A stretch of DNA of 64,000 nt from Pardosa pseudoannulata (lineage: Eukaryota > Arthropoda > Arachnida > Araneae > Lycosidae). The notes beneath the pieces were generated by a model. That model was given only the letters and a program-made list of their open reading frames with translations. It was not told where the DNA came from and did no database searches. This document shows positions 44,700 through 55,181 of this stretch, in pieces (the first letter of the stretch is position 1; each line of letters starts with the position of its first letter). The stretch spans positions 20,009,789 to 20,073,788 of the forward strand of contig CM063500.1 in NCBI GenBank assembly GCA_032207245.1, in the 5' to 3' direction. The position numbers were made by a program, and so were the translations under genes.

Positions 44700-45385
44700 T
44701 AAATATCCATTTTTGCCAAGAAAACTAAAACCTGCCTTTTCTATGAAACCTAAACTAATCAAGTTTCTACTTATTTCTGGTATGTAATAAACATTCTTTA
44801 ACCGAACTGGATGCTTACGATTAACTACCCCTTTTAATGAAATCTCAACAATACCTATTCCTTCTTCATTTAAATAACCTTTCCCTTGTTTAACTTTATC
44901 AACTTCGTGAAAATTACTAAATAAACTTCTATCATTGCAAAAGTGATGTGTAGCACCTGAGTCAAAAATGAACGTTCTCTCATCCGTTCCGTCGTTACAA
45001 ACATGCATCATAAAAGATTTAGGAAAATTTGCCTTACCTCTAGTTTTCCCTCGACCGCGAGAATTATCGTTCCGGCCTCGTAAACTCGAATAACCAAACG
45101 TTTTTGGTCGCTGACACGAACGCGCGTAATTATTTGACCACAATTATAACATTTAACTAATGGCGGGGCTTCATTAATATTTTTCGTACAATTTAAATTT
45201 GATACACATTTAATATTATCTTTTGCGTTCGAAATGAATGCACCTGAAATGTTCTCTGCACTTTTGTTCATATTATTTAAACTTTCATCTTTCGCTAATA
45301 TGGCTTGAGAAACACGCTCCGTAGTGAATTCTGCGTCCGAAAGTTGATATAACTGTTGCACGATCAGGTTAAAACGTTGGGGCAA
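44700..45385 (-). pseudogene. copia Gag zinc knuckle and protease
   Basis: The frame 45385-45008 carries part of Gag and the beginning of the zinc knuckle (KCYNCGQ). After a frameshift, 45143-44700 continues YARSCQRPK and the protease FIFDSGATHHFCNDRSLF. DSGA is the copia protease active site. Confidence 0.85.
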
Positions 45386-45420
45386 GTTTGATATAATATT
45401 ATAAGCAACGTGCTTATCGT

Positions 45421-45860
45421 TCAGTTCAAGTTCGCATTCGTTAGTTGTCTTACTAAATCTTGTAGTCTTGCAATATATATAGCAGCATTTTCTTCGGGCA
45501 TCACCTGTGCGCTAAAGAATTCAGTCATTAACCGGCCGATAAGTGCTTTCGATGATGGCTCAAAATTATTTTTCAAAATCTTCCAAGCTTCCGCAGGATA
45601 TTTTTCATTTGCAGTGATCCTCTTGATAGAAGAATCCAGAGCCAGATATATGGTAGCAAGCACTCGATCTTTTCTCTGCTGGAATTCATTTTTCTCTTTC
45701 GGTTTCGCTTCATTCTCGGGCGCGACCTCCGTGCCCGATATGAATCCGAAAAGTCCTCTGTCCCTCAGAAGCATTTCAATATCAAGTTTCCATCATGGAA
45801 ATTTTGAGAATTCACCAGCTTAGGAATATCCACCATAGATGACTCCATCATCGATAAATC
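45421..45860 (-). pseudogene. copia Gag, N-terminal part
   Basis: A likely start at about 45845 (MESSMVDIPKLVNSQNFHDG) is followed by a frameshift near 45785. Then comes the open frame 45774-45421 with MLLRDRGLFGFISGTE and AWKILKNNFEPSSKALIGRL, the UBN2-type Gag of copia elements. Confidence 0.8.
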
Positions 45861-45943
45861 CGGTCGGTTGAAAACGAAACTATTTGAATTAAATTAAATT
45901 AAATGCCACTTTCACTTTAAAACAATTCATTTTCTCTACATGC

Positions 45944-45959
45944 CTGGGGCCATAACCAG
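45944..45959 (-). other. copia primer-binding site, half-tRNA type
   Basis: Directly after the 5' LTR on the minus strand lies CTGGTTATGGCCCCAG. This complements the anticodon arm of initiator tRNA-Met, not its 3' end, as in Drosophila copia and Ty5, which use cleaved half-tRNA primers. Confidence 0.6.
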
Positions 45960-45960
45960 C

Positions 45961-46154
45961 TGTGAGCCCGAGCGCAGCGGAAGTCGAAGAAAATGGAAAG
46001 AGAAGACCAACTTTATACCAACACATCTTTATTCATTCACAGAAACAACACAGCAACTAAAACAAAAACAAACAGAAGTTCACAAGTGTTAGGGTTGCCA
46101 TAAAGGTGCAGTAGATCGCCAAATTTGGCGATTATTTTGTGAATAATTCTCACA
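45961..46154 (-). repeat. copia 5' LTR
   Basis: TGTGAGCCCGAGCGCAGCGG to AATTCTCACA, 194 bp; the partner of 41241-41443. Confidence 0.85.
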
Positions 46155-46169
46155 CAGGTGTACTGCCGG

Positions 46170-46365
46170 CCTGCAAAAACACCAACAAGCGCATCTGAAA
46201 AACCTTATCAACCCCCCTTTGCCAGCCAGCTCCTATTTCCTCATTGCCAGTTGCAAGCGATCAATGGGGGTGATTTTGCAGATATCAAGAAAGGCACATA
46301 TATGCTGAACACTTGTTGTGCGGTCCAAATTCCTTACACTGTATATGCATGAAATAATAAAGAAC
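46170..46365 (-). pseudogene. non-LTR retrotransposon 3' fragment, split by Merlin (left piece)
   Basis: It matches 50178-50278 (GATCAATGGGGGTGATTTTG, GCAGATATCAAGAAA, GGTCCAAATTCCTTACACTG). It ends at the Merlin target duplication; the remainder resumes at 48503. Confidence 0.75.
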
Positions 46366-48501
46366 GGTAAATTCCCAGTTCGCGGGGCCCCGCCGCCATG
46401 TTTTTGGCGCTATCTGTACAAGTGATCGCCAAATTGTCGCCAAGTGATGTTTACATTTTGTGTATTAAGTTTATACCCATTTTCAAAACGTATTTTGGAG
46501 GGAAAAAAAGGTTTCAAATGTTGTTAAGATGAATACAAATTGAAATTTCAGTTTTTAATGTATATAAAGGCGCTTTTGTACTGGTTATTAAACTAAACAG
46601 TGCGGAATTTTTGCAATAAGTGCAAAAAACAAACAAAATACAAGCATTAGTTGGTTATATTTAGGCAATTATGCTTATAAAATATTTAGATATATTTATA
46701 AAATATGGTTGTTATTTAATGAAATTATTTTAAAACTATCAAAAGATTAAAAAGTAATAAAGTACGGTACAAATTACTTCTCGAAATGAGTAGCTTAAAA
46801 TGAAAATATAAGAACGGAGTAAATGTTTTATTAAATAAATAATAAATTTTTAGCTTAAAATTCTGAAGGTAGTAAGGGAGTGAAATGATTTTTCTCATCT
46901 AAGTGAGGTAAAACTCCCCTTGATCTTCCGTAACAATAACGGTAGACTGTCAAAATAAAATTACTTTTATTACTTAGCGTATCTCCTTTTAACAATGTAT
47001 TACACTATAAAATAATATAGTTTAAAAATATTTCTTCTTTGTTTTGTATTAAATTAAGACACAACTTTGAATAAAAAAGTTCAAAAAGCAGTAAATGAAA
47101 AAATATAAATCTGAAATCACTTGTTACCTTTCGAAAATTAAGCATAAAATGTAAAATAAATAGAACACTTACCTAATTTAAGTATCCTGTGTTGTTGGTG
47201 GATACACACGCTTTATCTGATTTAAAAAATCTTGGAAAGCATCTTGCGGATTTTCTTTCATTTTCCTCCACATAAATTCACAAAGGTAAGAATCAAATTG
47301 ATTTTCACATTTGCGAACTGTGCGGAGGGATCTCTTAATTGAGCCCCACAAGCCCTCAATTGTGTTGGTGTGAGCTCCAGTATCAGGGTCTCTGAAAGTA
47401 ACACTATGATTAACTCTCAGATGATCAAAACCCTCATCTGAAAGACAATCATAGGCTTTCCAACAATCAGAAATGATTGTAGTACCCGGATGCACATATT
47501 TTCGTATGATTGCTAACAAAGTACCCCTATCCCTACGTTCTACTACTTCAAAAAAACATCTATTTGTACCCCTCTCTATTCCCCCGAAAACCCACTTACC
47601 ATCAACCCTTCTACCCCTATTAAATTTACGTTTCCCAAATTTACTTTCATCAATTTCAATAATAATTCCTCCCCCCCCCAATTTTAGATGAAGAATTTAA
47701 AATAAAATCGATGCAAACTTCCCTTGAAAAGCTAAACCAATCAGTTATTGTATTTTTAGAAACTTTTAATTCGTGCATGATAAAATCTATAGGCAATCTA
47801 TACACCCACATATAAGTTAACATTAAAATTTTGAAGAGACTCAAATGACTCGAATCAAACCAACTTCCCTTTCTCACAGATCTTTTCACACGATGCTCAT
47901 TCACTCCTTTCTTACGACATTCCCATATATATCCGTCAGTTGAGTCTCTTTCTACAAGGCGCATAGGGGATCTGCAAGTCGGACATTCATAAGTCCCGGC
48001 AAGCAAACCAACACCCATGCACCATTGCAGAATTGCCAAATTTCCCCGATCCCTCAAATTCCTAAAAAACTCAGAGTCATAACTGAAAACATGTGCCGAA
48101 GCCATCCTCAATTTACAAAAAAGGTTTGTGAAACACTTAAGAAATGAAATTTAAAAAACGAAAAAAAATACCACAAGAGCACAGCAAAATCCTCCAGAGC
48201 ACGGCCGAAATGGACAAAGACTTGAAATGGACGCTAAAAAAATCCAAATTCGGCGGTCTTGGAGCACTGTTAGTTACAGGAACCAATAAGGGTCAGATAT
48301 TCAAATCACGTGTCATTTCCCCCAATACCCTAAAATAAAGGCGCCCATTGACACCCCCACCTTTTTTAGGGGGTGGTGGAAGAGTCCGAAAAGAAGAGCA
48401 AGGTTTGCCAGAAAATAGGGTTCTAGAATTTGGCGATATCTCCCACGCTTGGCGTCCGCATCGAACTCGGTACCGCGGGCCCCCCGAACTGGGAAATAGC
48501 C
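46366..48501 (-). mobile_element. Merlin DNA transposon, nearly intact
   Basis: Inverted ends beginning GG: GGTAAATTCCCAGTTCG on the left, GGCTATTTCCCAGTTCG from the right. Target duplication TAAAGAAC (46358-46365 and 48503-48510; 9 bp with one mismatch). Length 2.1 kb. The transposase on the minus strand is of the IS1595/ISXO2 type that defines the Merlin superfamily. The empty site is preserved in the non-LTR copy at about 50270-50290 (AATAATAAAGAACTGAAATT). Confidence 0.9.
47178..48111 (-). pseudogene. Merlin transposase with one frameshift
   Basis: The ATG at 48111 opens a 151-codon frame with a zinc-ribbon-like YECPTCRSPM...C segment and a helix-turn-helix region (VSKNTITDWFSFSREVC). 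At a run of nine G (minus strand, near 47682) the frame shifts; eight G would keep it open. The second half (47681-47178) holds IEIDESKFGKRKFNRGRR (first Asp), TTIISDCWKAYD (second Asp) and THTNTIEGLWGSIKR (third catalytic position). The total of about 310 residues is close to full length for Merlin. No other break was seen, so one homopolymer change may be the only lesion. Confidence 0.9.
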
Positions 48502-48502
48502 T

Positions 48503-48715
48503 TAAAGAACTGAAATTCTGATTCCAGGAGCAGTAGAAAAAATGGGTTCAGGATTATTAAAGGAAATACTGGACCCATTCCTAGCTAAATCATCAGCCAG
48601 CTCATTATCCTGAATATCCATATGACAGGGTACCCAGTAGAGATTGACCTTGTTAAATGATGCAAAGTTACAAAAAACCTCAATACATACCCAAACCAAA
48701 GTAGTGCCTAAATAA
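48503..48715 (-). pseudogene. non-LTR RNase H fragment, copy 1 (right piece)
   Basis: The minus-strand frame reads VNLYWVPCHMDIQDNELADD, then LARNGSSISFNNPEPIF: the end of an RNase H domain (W(V)P.H....NE.AD..A). It is about 99 percent identical to 50270-50483 by eye. The upstream part is missing. Confidence 0.85.
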
Positions 48716-48726
48716 CTACTACTTAA

Positions 48727-50160
48727 GAATTGGGTACCCCCTGCTATTTTTGGCGATTTTTTAATGGCGCCAATCGCGCCAATTCCTTCGCGCGGAGTTA
48801 CCGGAAGGCTGACGTTTTGAACGGGAGCGGATTTTCGGCGTGACTAAATTAAATGACTTATTTTATTGTGAAATAATATACTATTTTTACAATTAATGGC
48901 AAAAATGTTGAAAATTGCGTAAAATGATATTTATGTTAATACAAATTTAGTTTTTTCCCATTATTTTTTTTAATATTAATTGGGTTGTTAATTTTAAAAC
49001 ATTAAAAATTGATTATTTTTGTTTATTAATATTCTTAAAATATTTCCTAATTTTAAACACACAAAACAATTAAAAATTTAATTTTAAAAGATAAATCAGA
49101 AATAAAAAAATAAAACATTCGCAAAGATTTTTTTTAATTTTCAAACAATATTAAAACGTTAGTACTTTCTAATATTTTAAATAAATTTTTGATTTATCAG
49201 AAAAGTTTTTTAACCAAGGGGGGCTCTGCCCCCCTTGACCCCCCGTAAATGTTATAAACAATAATATAAAAATTTATTAAAAATGTAATAAATTTATATT
49301 TCATTATTTTTGTTTTTTAATATTCTTAAAATATTTCCTTATTTTAAACACACAAAATAATTAAAAATTTCATTTTAAGAGATAAACCAGAAATAAAAAA
49401 TAAATAAAACATCCGCAGAGATTTTTTTTAATTTTCAAGGAACATAAAAAGGTTATACTTTATAATTTTTTAAATAAATTTTTGAGTTATCAAAAACTTT
49501 TTAAACCAAGGTGGGCTCTGCCCTCCTTGATCCCCCGTAAATGTTATTACAAATAGTATAAAAAATTATTAAAAATATATTTTTATACACATGAAAAATA
49601 AAATACACACTAACTGCATCTAAAAAAATGCTTAAATCTGCAACCATAAAAAAAACACACATCAAAACCTTCCTTCATTCCGCACGAAAGAGTTAACAAT
49701 TAAAATAACATGAAATATCACTTGAAATTAAAAAACATAAGCACTTACTTTAGCCGTTGGATGCACTTCCATCGAGTCGATATTTACGTTCGATCAGATA
49801 TATATCATTCTTACACACCAAACATTCATATTTATTACTGATAAGCCCCTCATTCACACACACAAGCAAAACAGAAGTGCATCAAACAATATCCTCGGTC
49901 GAAAATGGCAGAAAACGAGTCTAACCAGTTTGAATGTTGTGTTAAAAGTGCCGTTAACCACATAACCAATAAAATTTAGGCGCATTTAAACACAGAACCA
50001 ACAGAAATTAGGCGCATTAAAATGTAACGAAAGAGTTATGTAAGAGGAGCTGGCTCTGAAATGAACATAAGCTAAAAAATAACACGGCGAGGAGAAGAGA
50101 AAGCAGTCTGGGTTACCATACTTGGCACTTTATCACCACTTGGCAGAGGGAACCCAATTC
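48727..50160. mobile_element. possible 1.4-kb element with inverted ends
   Basis: GAATTGGGTACCCCCTGC at 48727 is matched in reverse complement at 50143-50160 (GAATTGGGTTCCCTCTGC), two mismatches. Flanks read CTTAA on the left and TCAAG on the right, so a TTAA-like target is conceivable. The ends are GC-rich (48750-48840, 50080-50160) and the core is AT-rich with a 295-bp tandem repeat. No coding content. Superfamily unassigned; chance or a shared 3' UTR remains possible. Confidence 0.45.
48960..49560. repeat. 295-bp tandem repeat, two copies
   Basis: Each copy ends with AACCAAGGNGGGCTCTGCCC and CCCCCGTAAATGTTAT (49215-49255 and 49505-49545). Each is preceded by TTAATATTCTTAAAATATTTCC and ATTTTAAACACACAAAA text. 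AT-rich and non-coding. Confidence 0.85.
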
Positions 50161-50560
50161 TCAAGTCAATCCCAAGGGATCAATGGGGGTGATTTTGCAG
50201 ATATCAAGAAATTCACGTATCTGCTGAACACTGGTTGTGTGGTCCAAATTCCTTACACTGTATATACATGAAATAATAAAGAACTGAAATTCTGATTCCA
50301 GGAGCAGTAGAAAAAATGGGTTCAGGACTATTAAAGGAAATACTGGACCCATTCCTAGCTAAATCATCAGCCTGCTCATTATCCTGAATATCCATATGAC
50401 AGGGTACCCAGTAGAGATTGACCTTGTTAAATGATGCAAAGTTACAAAAAACCTCAATACATACCCAAACCAAAGTAGTGCTGACAAGGCACTTTGATAA
50501 GTCTAAAAGAGCAGCTTGGTTGTCAGAACAATACAAATGGTTTGCTTACAAAAACTGCTG
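50161..50560 (-). pseudogene. non-LTR RNase H fragment, copy 2
   Basis: The minus frame 50536-50213 reads MYCSDNQAALLDLSKCLVST, then YWVPCHMDIQDNEQADDLAR. SDNQAAL carries one catalytic Asp of the RNase H domain found in I/R1/jockey-group retrotransposons. A frameshift near 50300 moves the end to PIDPLGLT before the stop at 50161. It is 5'-truncated, like copy 1. Confidence 0.85.
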
Positions 50561-51240
50561 TCTAGGCAATTCATACAACACATGAAGATTGCAAAGACCT
50601 CATCTTGGAACACAATAGTCACTGATATGTTGAAGAGATTGAAAATAAAGGAAAGAAAGAGACCTAAATGATAATTTTTGATTAAAAATATGATTTAGGA
50701 TGATTATTATTGCTAACCCATTTTGGCTGGGATTTGCAAATACTTTCATGGAGTTAATATTGCATTCTAAATATTAAATTATTTCTAGTTCTTAATTTTA
50801 TTTAATATATCTGATTTTTTCCTAATTTTGAATATATATTTGGAACTTATGTTCATTCATTAGATATTTGGAATTTATGTTCATTGAATAATTATGTGGA
50901 TTCGTTTTAATGTTTAGAATGGATTAAAAAAAAGAGTAAGTTGATATATTGGCCTATTACAGTTTTTGCATAATCAACAATTTACGATATATCAGGCCAC
51001 TCAGAAAGAGCTATAATAATTTAGGATGATCTCTAAATTAAAAAAAAATCATTTAACTTTTTTAATGAAATTTCCTAATTGCTATATTGTTTTAAATCTA
51101 GTCAATTGAAGATGCATTTAATATGCAGGGAGTTACATCTAAATTTGTTTCAGGTTATATTAAAATTGGCATGACTAATTTCATTTGAGGATTTTTTATT
51201 TAAATTCACAGATTTAAGCAGTCATTTAATTTTGTTTTAG

Positions 51241-51364
51241 GGAAATCATTCAGACAATGGTTAAATCTTATACAGCAGTATTTCATAGTAGTCGTCCAGT
51301 ATTTGATGGAAGAAAAAATATGTATTCCAAAAGCCGCCTCAGTTTTGGCAACATTCCCAACAGG
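51241..51364 (+). CDS. Argonaute, coding exon 2
   Basis: After TTTTGTTTTAG. It completes the split Arg codon and continues EIIQTMVKSYTAVFHSSRPV, then FDGRKNMYSKSRLSFGNIPN and R, ending in phase 0 at GTAAGT. This is the N-domain segment after PDKCPRKVNR; FDG(R)(K)N(M/L)Y is conserved in AGO proteins. Confidence 0.92.
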
Positions 51365-52169
51365 GTAAGTATAATATTTTTTACTTCCCTTTTTAATAGT
51401 TTTTATATTTTGTAAAGCAGTTTTGCAGCATAACCATTCATCAATGTTATTCAGTATTGAAAACTGTATATTTTGCTATTAAGGTACTCTACTATATTCA
51501 GAGAATTTTTTCTTTAAATATAGAAGCTAGTTCATGCTTTTATATTTTTAGATTTATTTTGCATATTATCATAGAAAATTGCACTTAAAAATGTATACTG
51601 GGAGAAATTTTTATAAAATTTCTAAAAAATGAAGAAACTTTAGTAAAAAAATAGGATTTTTTTCAAAAGGTCTAATTTTTTAATAAATTAAATTATTTTA
51701 ATGCTTTATAATGCAACACATTTCTTATACACTAGACTAGTGAATCACCTAAAAGCTTTGCTTTATTTATTTTTGGTAAAAAATTTTGGTCCTTCAAAAT
51801 CATACACATTGAATTTTTAACGAATCTTCATTACCTTTATAGTTAACTGTGAGTGTAACACCATTAAAAACTATCCAAATTTTAAGTTTGTAGGTCATTC
51901 CCTAGTAAATACTATTAAAAACATTCGTAATAATTTTCAATAAAATATTTTAAGAACTTTTTCAGAAATCACATTTGTAGTTTCAACATTTTATTAAAAA
52001 TACCGTTCTGAGAATAACGCATTTGAAGTTTATCAAAGCAATTCTAAATATTAAAAAATTAAAATACCTGCTCAGAATTCCCTATTCTTAATGTCACACC
52101 TTCATTTTTTCAGCTTTGGCATATTTTTTCTTTGTTTAAGCTCTATTTTTCTTTTCCCTTTTTATGTTG

Positions 52170-52880
52170 TGCAAAGAATGCCTTTTGCATTGACAATATG
52201 GGGTTTGTCAATGCTTTTAAAGGCATTCAATATACAATGCCCAGGTTTTATCCTAAGAGCCTTAAAAACTGAGAGAAAACCACCTAAACCTTTATTAAAA
52301 TTTATTGTAGCTATATATGCCCCTAATTTAAATGTACTATTCTATGGAATTTTCTTTTCCATTGAAAGATTCGTTGGTATTTTATGTCTTACCATGCAGA
52401 CACTTTTTTAAAAGCTCTTGATCACGGAGTTGCGTATGCGTTGGCTTTATACTATATACAATTTCTGAAGGCAATCCTGTATTATTTTCTAAATAAGTTT
52501 TACCAGTGGCTTTTGCTCCCTCGTAAGCACACCACCTGGATGAACCAACAGGGCACTGCCAATGCATTGGATTTTGTTTGCTGGATGTGCAGTGGAAAAA
52601 AAAGCTGCAATTACAGCACACTCCATGCCTTATAAATTCTTCACATTACTTAGAATTAAAATGCCATAATAGTTTTTAATTTTATCTATTATGGCATCTG
52701 TGGGTTTTTCTTTTTCACCTTTTGATTTTACAAAATCTGCTGCTCATTCGATTTGAATATGCGCAATTCATTCAAATTTATTGACACTGTTCTTGCCATA
52801 AATATCTTTTACAGCCAAATTACCCTATGAATCTCAGTCGCTATTAAATTACAAATATTCCACCTTTCTGAGATCACGGG
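52170..52880 (-). pseudogene. Mutator-like transposase-domain relic
   Basis: On the minus strand: NPMHWQCPVGSSRWCAYEGA, LPSEIVYSIKPTHTQLRDQE and LLKKCLHGKTXNTNESFN, and further left in another frame LRIKPGHCILNAFKSIDK. H..CP.G..SWC and KCLHG.TQN.NESFN are hallmarks of the multi-copy proteins annotated with a Mutator-like transposase domain in arthropods (recalled, not searched). Several stops and shifts; no ends found. Confidence 0.6.
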
Positions 52881-52929
52881 AGCGTTCCAACAATCTGTAC
52901 GCTCCGACAGACTCCATACTGCATGCTGA

Positions 52930-54320
52930 TGATTGCAAGAGCAAATGTGCTCATTTTATCCTTTTTTTATTTGGAGACTTTTGTTATCTGTTGCAATAGG
53001 CCAATTTTTCTTCAAAATGCAAGATTAAATTTAAGCAAAATGCAAGATTAAATAAAATTAGCAAAATGTAAAACTATGAAAACAAACCAAGTATACAGCT
53101 GTGAAATAATAGCATATGATACTCAATTTGTTCTTACTTTCTTGCCTCTTAACTTTCTAAATACCAAGTTGCTAACTATTAAAAATACTAGAGAAATGTT
53201 TAAACTAATCTTGATGAAAATTTAAAAAGTTTAGTCCAAAAAATGCTCTATAAAATACTTTAAATTCACAACTTCCGGTGTGGTTTGTTTTGACAGCTGT
53301 CACCGATGTTTAAACAGCCTTAACTTTTCTTTAAAATGATGTAGAGACACAACAAAAACTGATTTAGAAGCCTAAAAGTTGAAAATTTACAATAGAGAAA
53401 TTAAAATAAAATATATGATTTTTAACAAAAAATGATGTTTTTAACGTAGTCGTATACCTTAAATTATACATTAACTTATGTATTTAGCTAGGAGTATAAA
53501 AGTCTTAGATTAGGTTATGAATTGTTTTAGTAATTTTAACTTGTCTGGAAATAATCAAGATGGCTTTTAATTATATTATGTATAACTTAGGGGAAGGCTT
53601 GTAAATTCTTCATCTTGTTTAATGCTGCAATTTCTGGTGAAATAGTTGTGGATTATACTTGTTTAAAAGTTGCAATTTAACATCTACAGTGTATCTGAAA
53701 GTTTTTAAAAATTTATTTTGTTAGCACATCTTTTTAACTGGAAGTTTTCCATGTGCTTGTGTTATCTTTTTTTTTCTTTTTTTTTTAACACTGTACTGTA
53801 TAATATCAGCCCAATTTGATATATTATGATATACATGCAGTATTAGCAAATACTATTACTGTACAGATAGATATGCTGTAATCAGTGTTCAAATAAAGTT
53901 TCATTTTCTTTTTATCAATTATCATTTGTGTAACATATTCATCTGGGCAGCTTATCTCCTCAAAATCATTGTATATCAAATATGAACTGGTCCATTTTTT
54001 AAATGCATAAATGATAAATATATAGATATCTGTGTTGATTGGTTTCAAATTAATATCACCAAACTTGTTTGTATCATTGGTTGTTTATTACTATTATATT
54101 ATTATCATCATATGACTGAATTCATCCTATTAAAGTAACTTTAAGTGGAAATAAAATAATCCTTCTAACTTCATCTTCACTCTTTTACTTTAAGTAATAA
54201 TAATATAACTAATTATCAGAAGTTGCTTACATTCTAATATATATATATATATATATATATTTTAATAGTATAATCTATTTTAAACTCTAAAACATTTTTA
54301 AGTAACCTTTCCCTAACCAA
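52930..54320 (+). other. AT-rich part of intron 2
   Basis: No supported feature apart from the short TA microsatellite at 54237-54262. Confidence 0.5.
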
Positions 54321-54323
54321 ATA

Positions 54324-55113
54324 CAGTCAAACCTGTCTATCTCAAATCTCTTGGGAGTAAAAAAAAAATTCGAGATACACAGGTTTTATGAAAATAGACT
54401 AAGAAAATTTCTTTACGCAATACAAAAGATTGAAAATTTGAAGTACTTTTAGTTTTATTTACATGCATGGTTCTTTTTCATTGTTTGCAGCTGTTTTCAA
54501 AGTTCTTTTGTATGATATCTTTGTTTTTCATGATAGTAAAATAGTACTGGGTGGAATTCCAAATTTAGCGGCGACTACGCTTTTCTTCATAGAAGGGTTT
54601 TCCTTCAAAAATGACAGAATTTCCATATTTTTTTGTGGTTAAAACATTCAATTTTCTTTTACCTGTCATTTTTAGCTCTAAAATTGAGAGAGCAAGTTGC
54701 GAGATGATACTTTAGTCATTAAGTTATAGACTGAGAACCAGTTCTATTTCCAAAAAAAAATTTCTCCCGTCTCCTATTCCCCCCTCCGCAACCCTGATCC
54801 CTTATTATTCCAGAGCAGGTAACCTGATTTTAGTACATTTTCCACCTAGTCCTTGACCAAATAACCCTCTGAGAGAGAAAACTAGAAGTGTATTTCCTGG
54901 AAATGGGAACTTGTGCGGTTGTCAGCGCAATAAGGCTCTAAACTGGAATTTTTGTTTCTTAAGAAAATTCAAGATAGACAGGTTTGGGAAAAATAATTTG
55001 AGGTAAGTTTGGAAAATACGTTAAATTTTCATTGAAAATGTAGGGAAATTGAAAAAATTTGACATAGACAGGCCTTCAAGATAAGCAGGTTTCGAGATAG
55101 ACAGGTTTAACTG
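54324..55113 (-). mobile_element. Tigger/pogo-type relic
   Basis: TA on both sides (54322-54323, 55114-55115). Inverted ends CAGTCAAACCTGTCTATCTC and, from the right, CAGTTAAACCTGTCTATCTC. On the minus strand at about 54650-54540: EILSFLKENPSMKKSVVAAK, then FGIPPSTIL, the first helix-turn-helix of CENP-B/Tigger transposases. The catalytic part is deleted. This family differs from the pogo-type element at 29114. Confidence 0.85.
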
Positions 55114-55181
55114 TAATGCTTTTAATTACTATTATCTTAGGATTTCTATTTCAAAACTTATTGTATTTTTTAAAATCTCAG

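Larger units (their letters stand above)
41241..46154 (-). mobile_element. Ty1/copia LTR retrotransposon, decayed
   Basis: LTRs at 41241-41443 and 45961-46154 with TGTGAG...CTCACA ends. The gene order on the minus strand is gag, protease, integrase, reverse transcriptase, RNase H, which defines copia. The primer-binding site resembles the internal part of initiator tRNA-Met. The coding region is broken by frameshifts and by a SINE. Flanks are CAGAC and CAGGT, so the target duplication is imperfect or lost. Confidence 0.9.
33637..51240 (+). other. Argonaute intron 1, 17.6 kb, filled with mobile elements
   Basis: Donor GTAAGT to acceptor TTTTGTTTTAG; phase 2 on both sides, so the exons join in frame. 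From left to right it holds a hAT element, a SINE, a second hAT element, a non-LTR fragment, a Gag-protease LTR element, a copia element with a SINE inside, a non-LTR fragment split by Merlin, an unassigned element and another non-LTR fragment. Unassigned AT-rich parts include 35512-36095 and 50600-51240. Confidence 0.85.
51365..55181 (+). other. Argonaute intron 2 (3.8 kb)
   Basis: It contains a Mutator-like relic (52170-52880, minus), a Tigger-type relic (54324-55113), a short TA tract at 54237-54262 and otherwise AT-rich DNA without recognised features. The acceptor is AATCTCAG. Confidence 0.75.

Noticed and set aside
45410..45823. Plus-strand 137-codon frame
   Set aside because: Antisense of the copia Gag frame, which has the recognised UBN2-type sequence.
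48144..48338. Plus-strand Lys-rich 64-codon frame inside Merlin
   Set aside because: No family resemblance; lies in the non-coding end of the transposon opposite the transposase promoter region.
52091..52411. Plus-strand 106-codon hydrophobic frame
   Set aside because: It is the reverse complement of the Mutator-like relic; the minus strand has the recognisable motifs.
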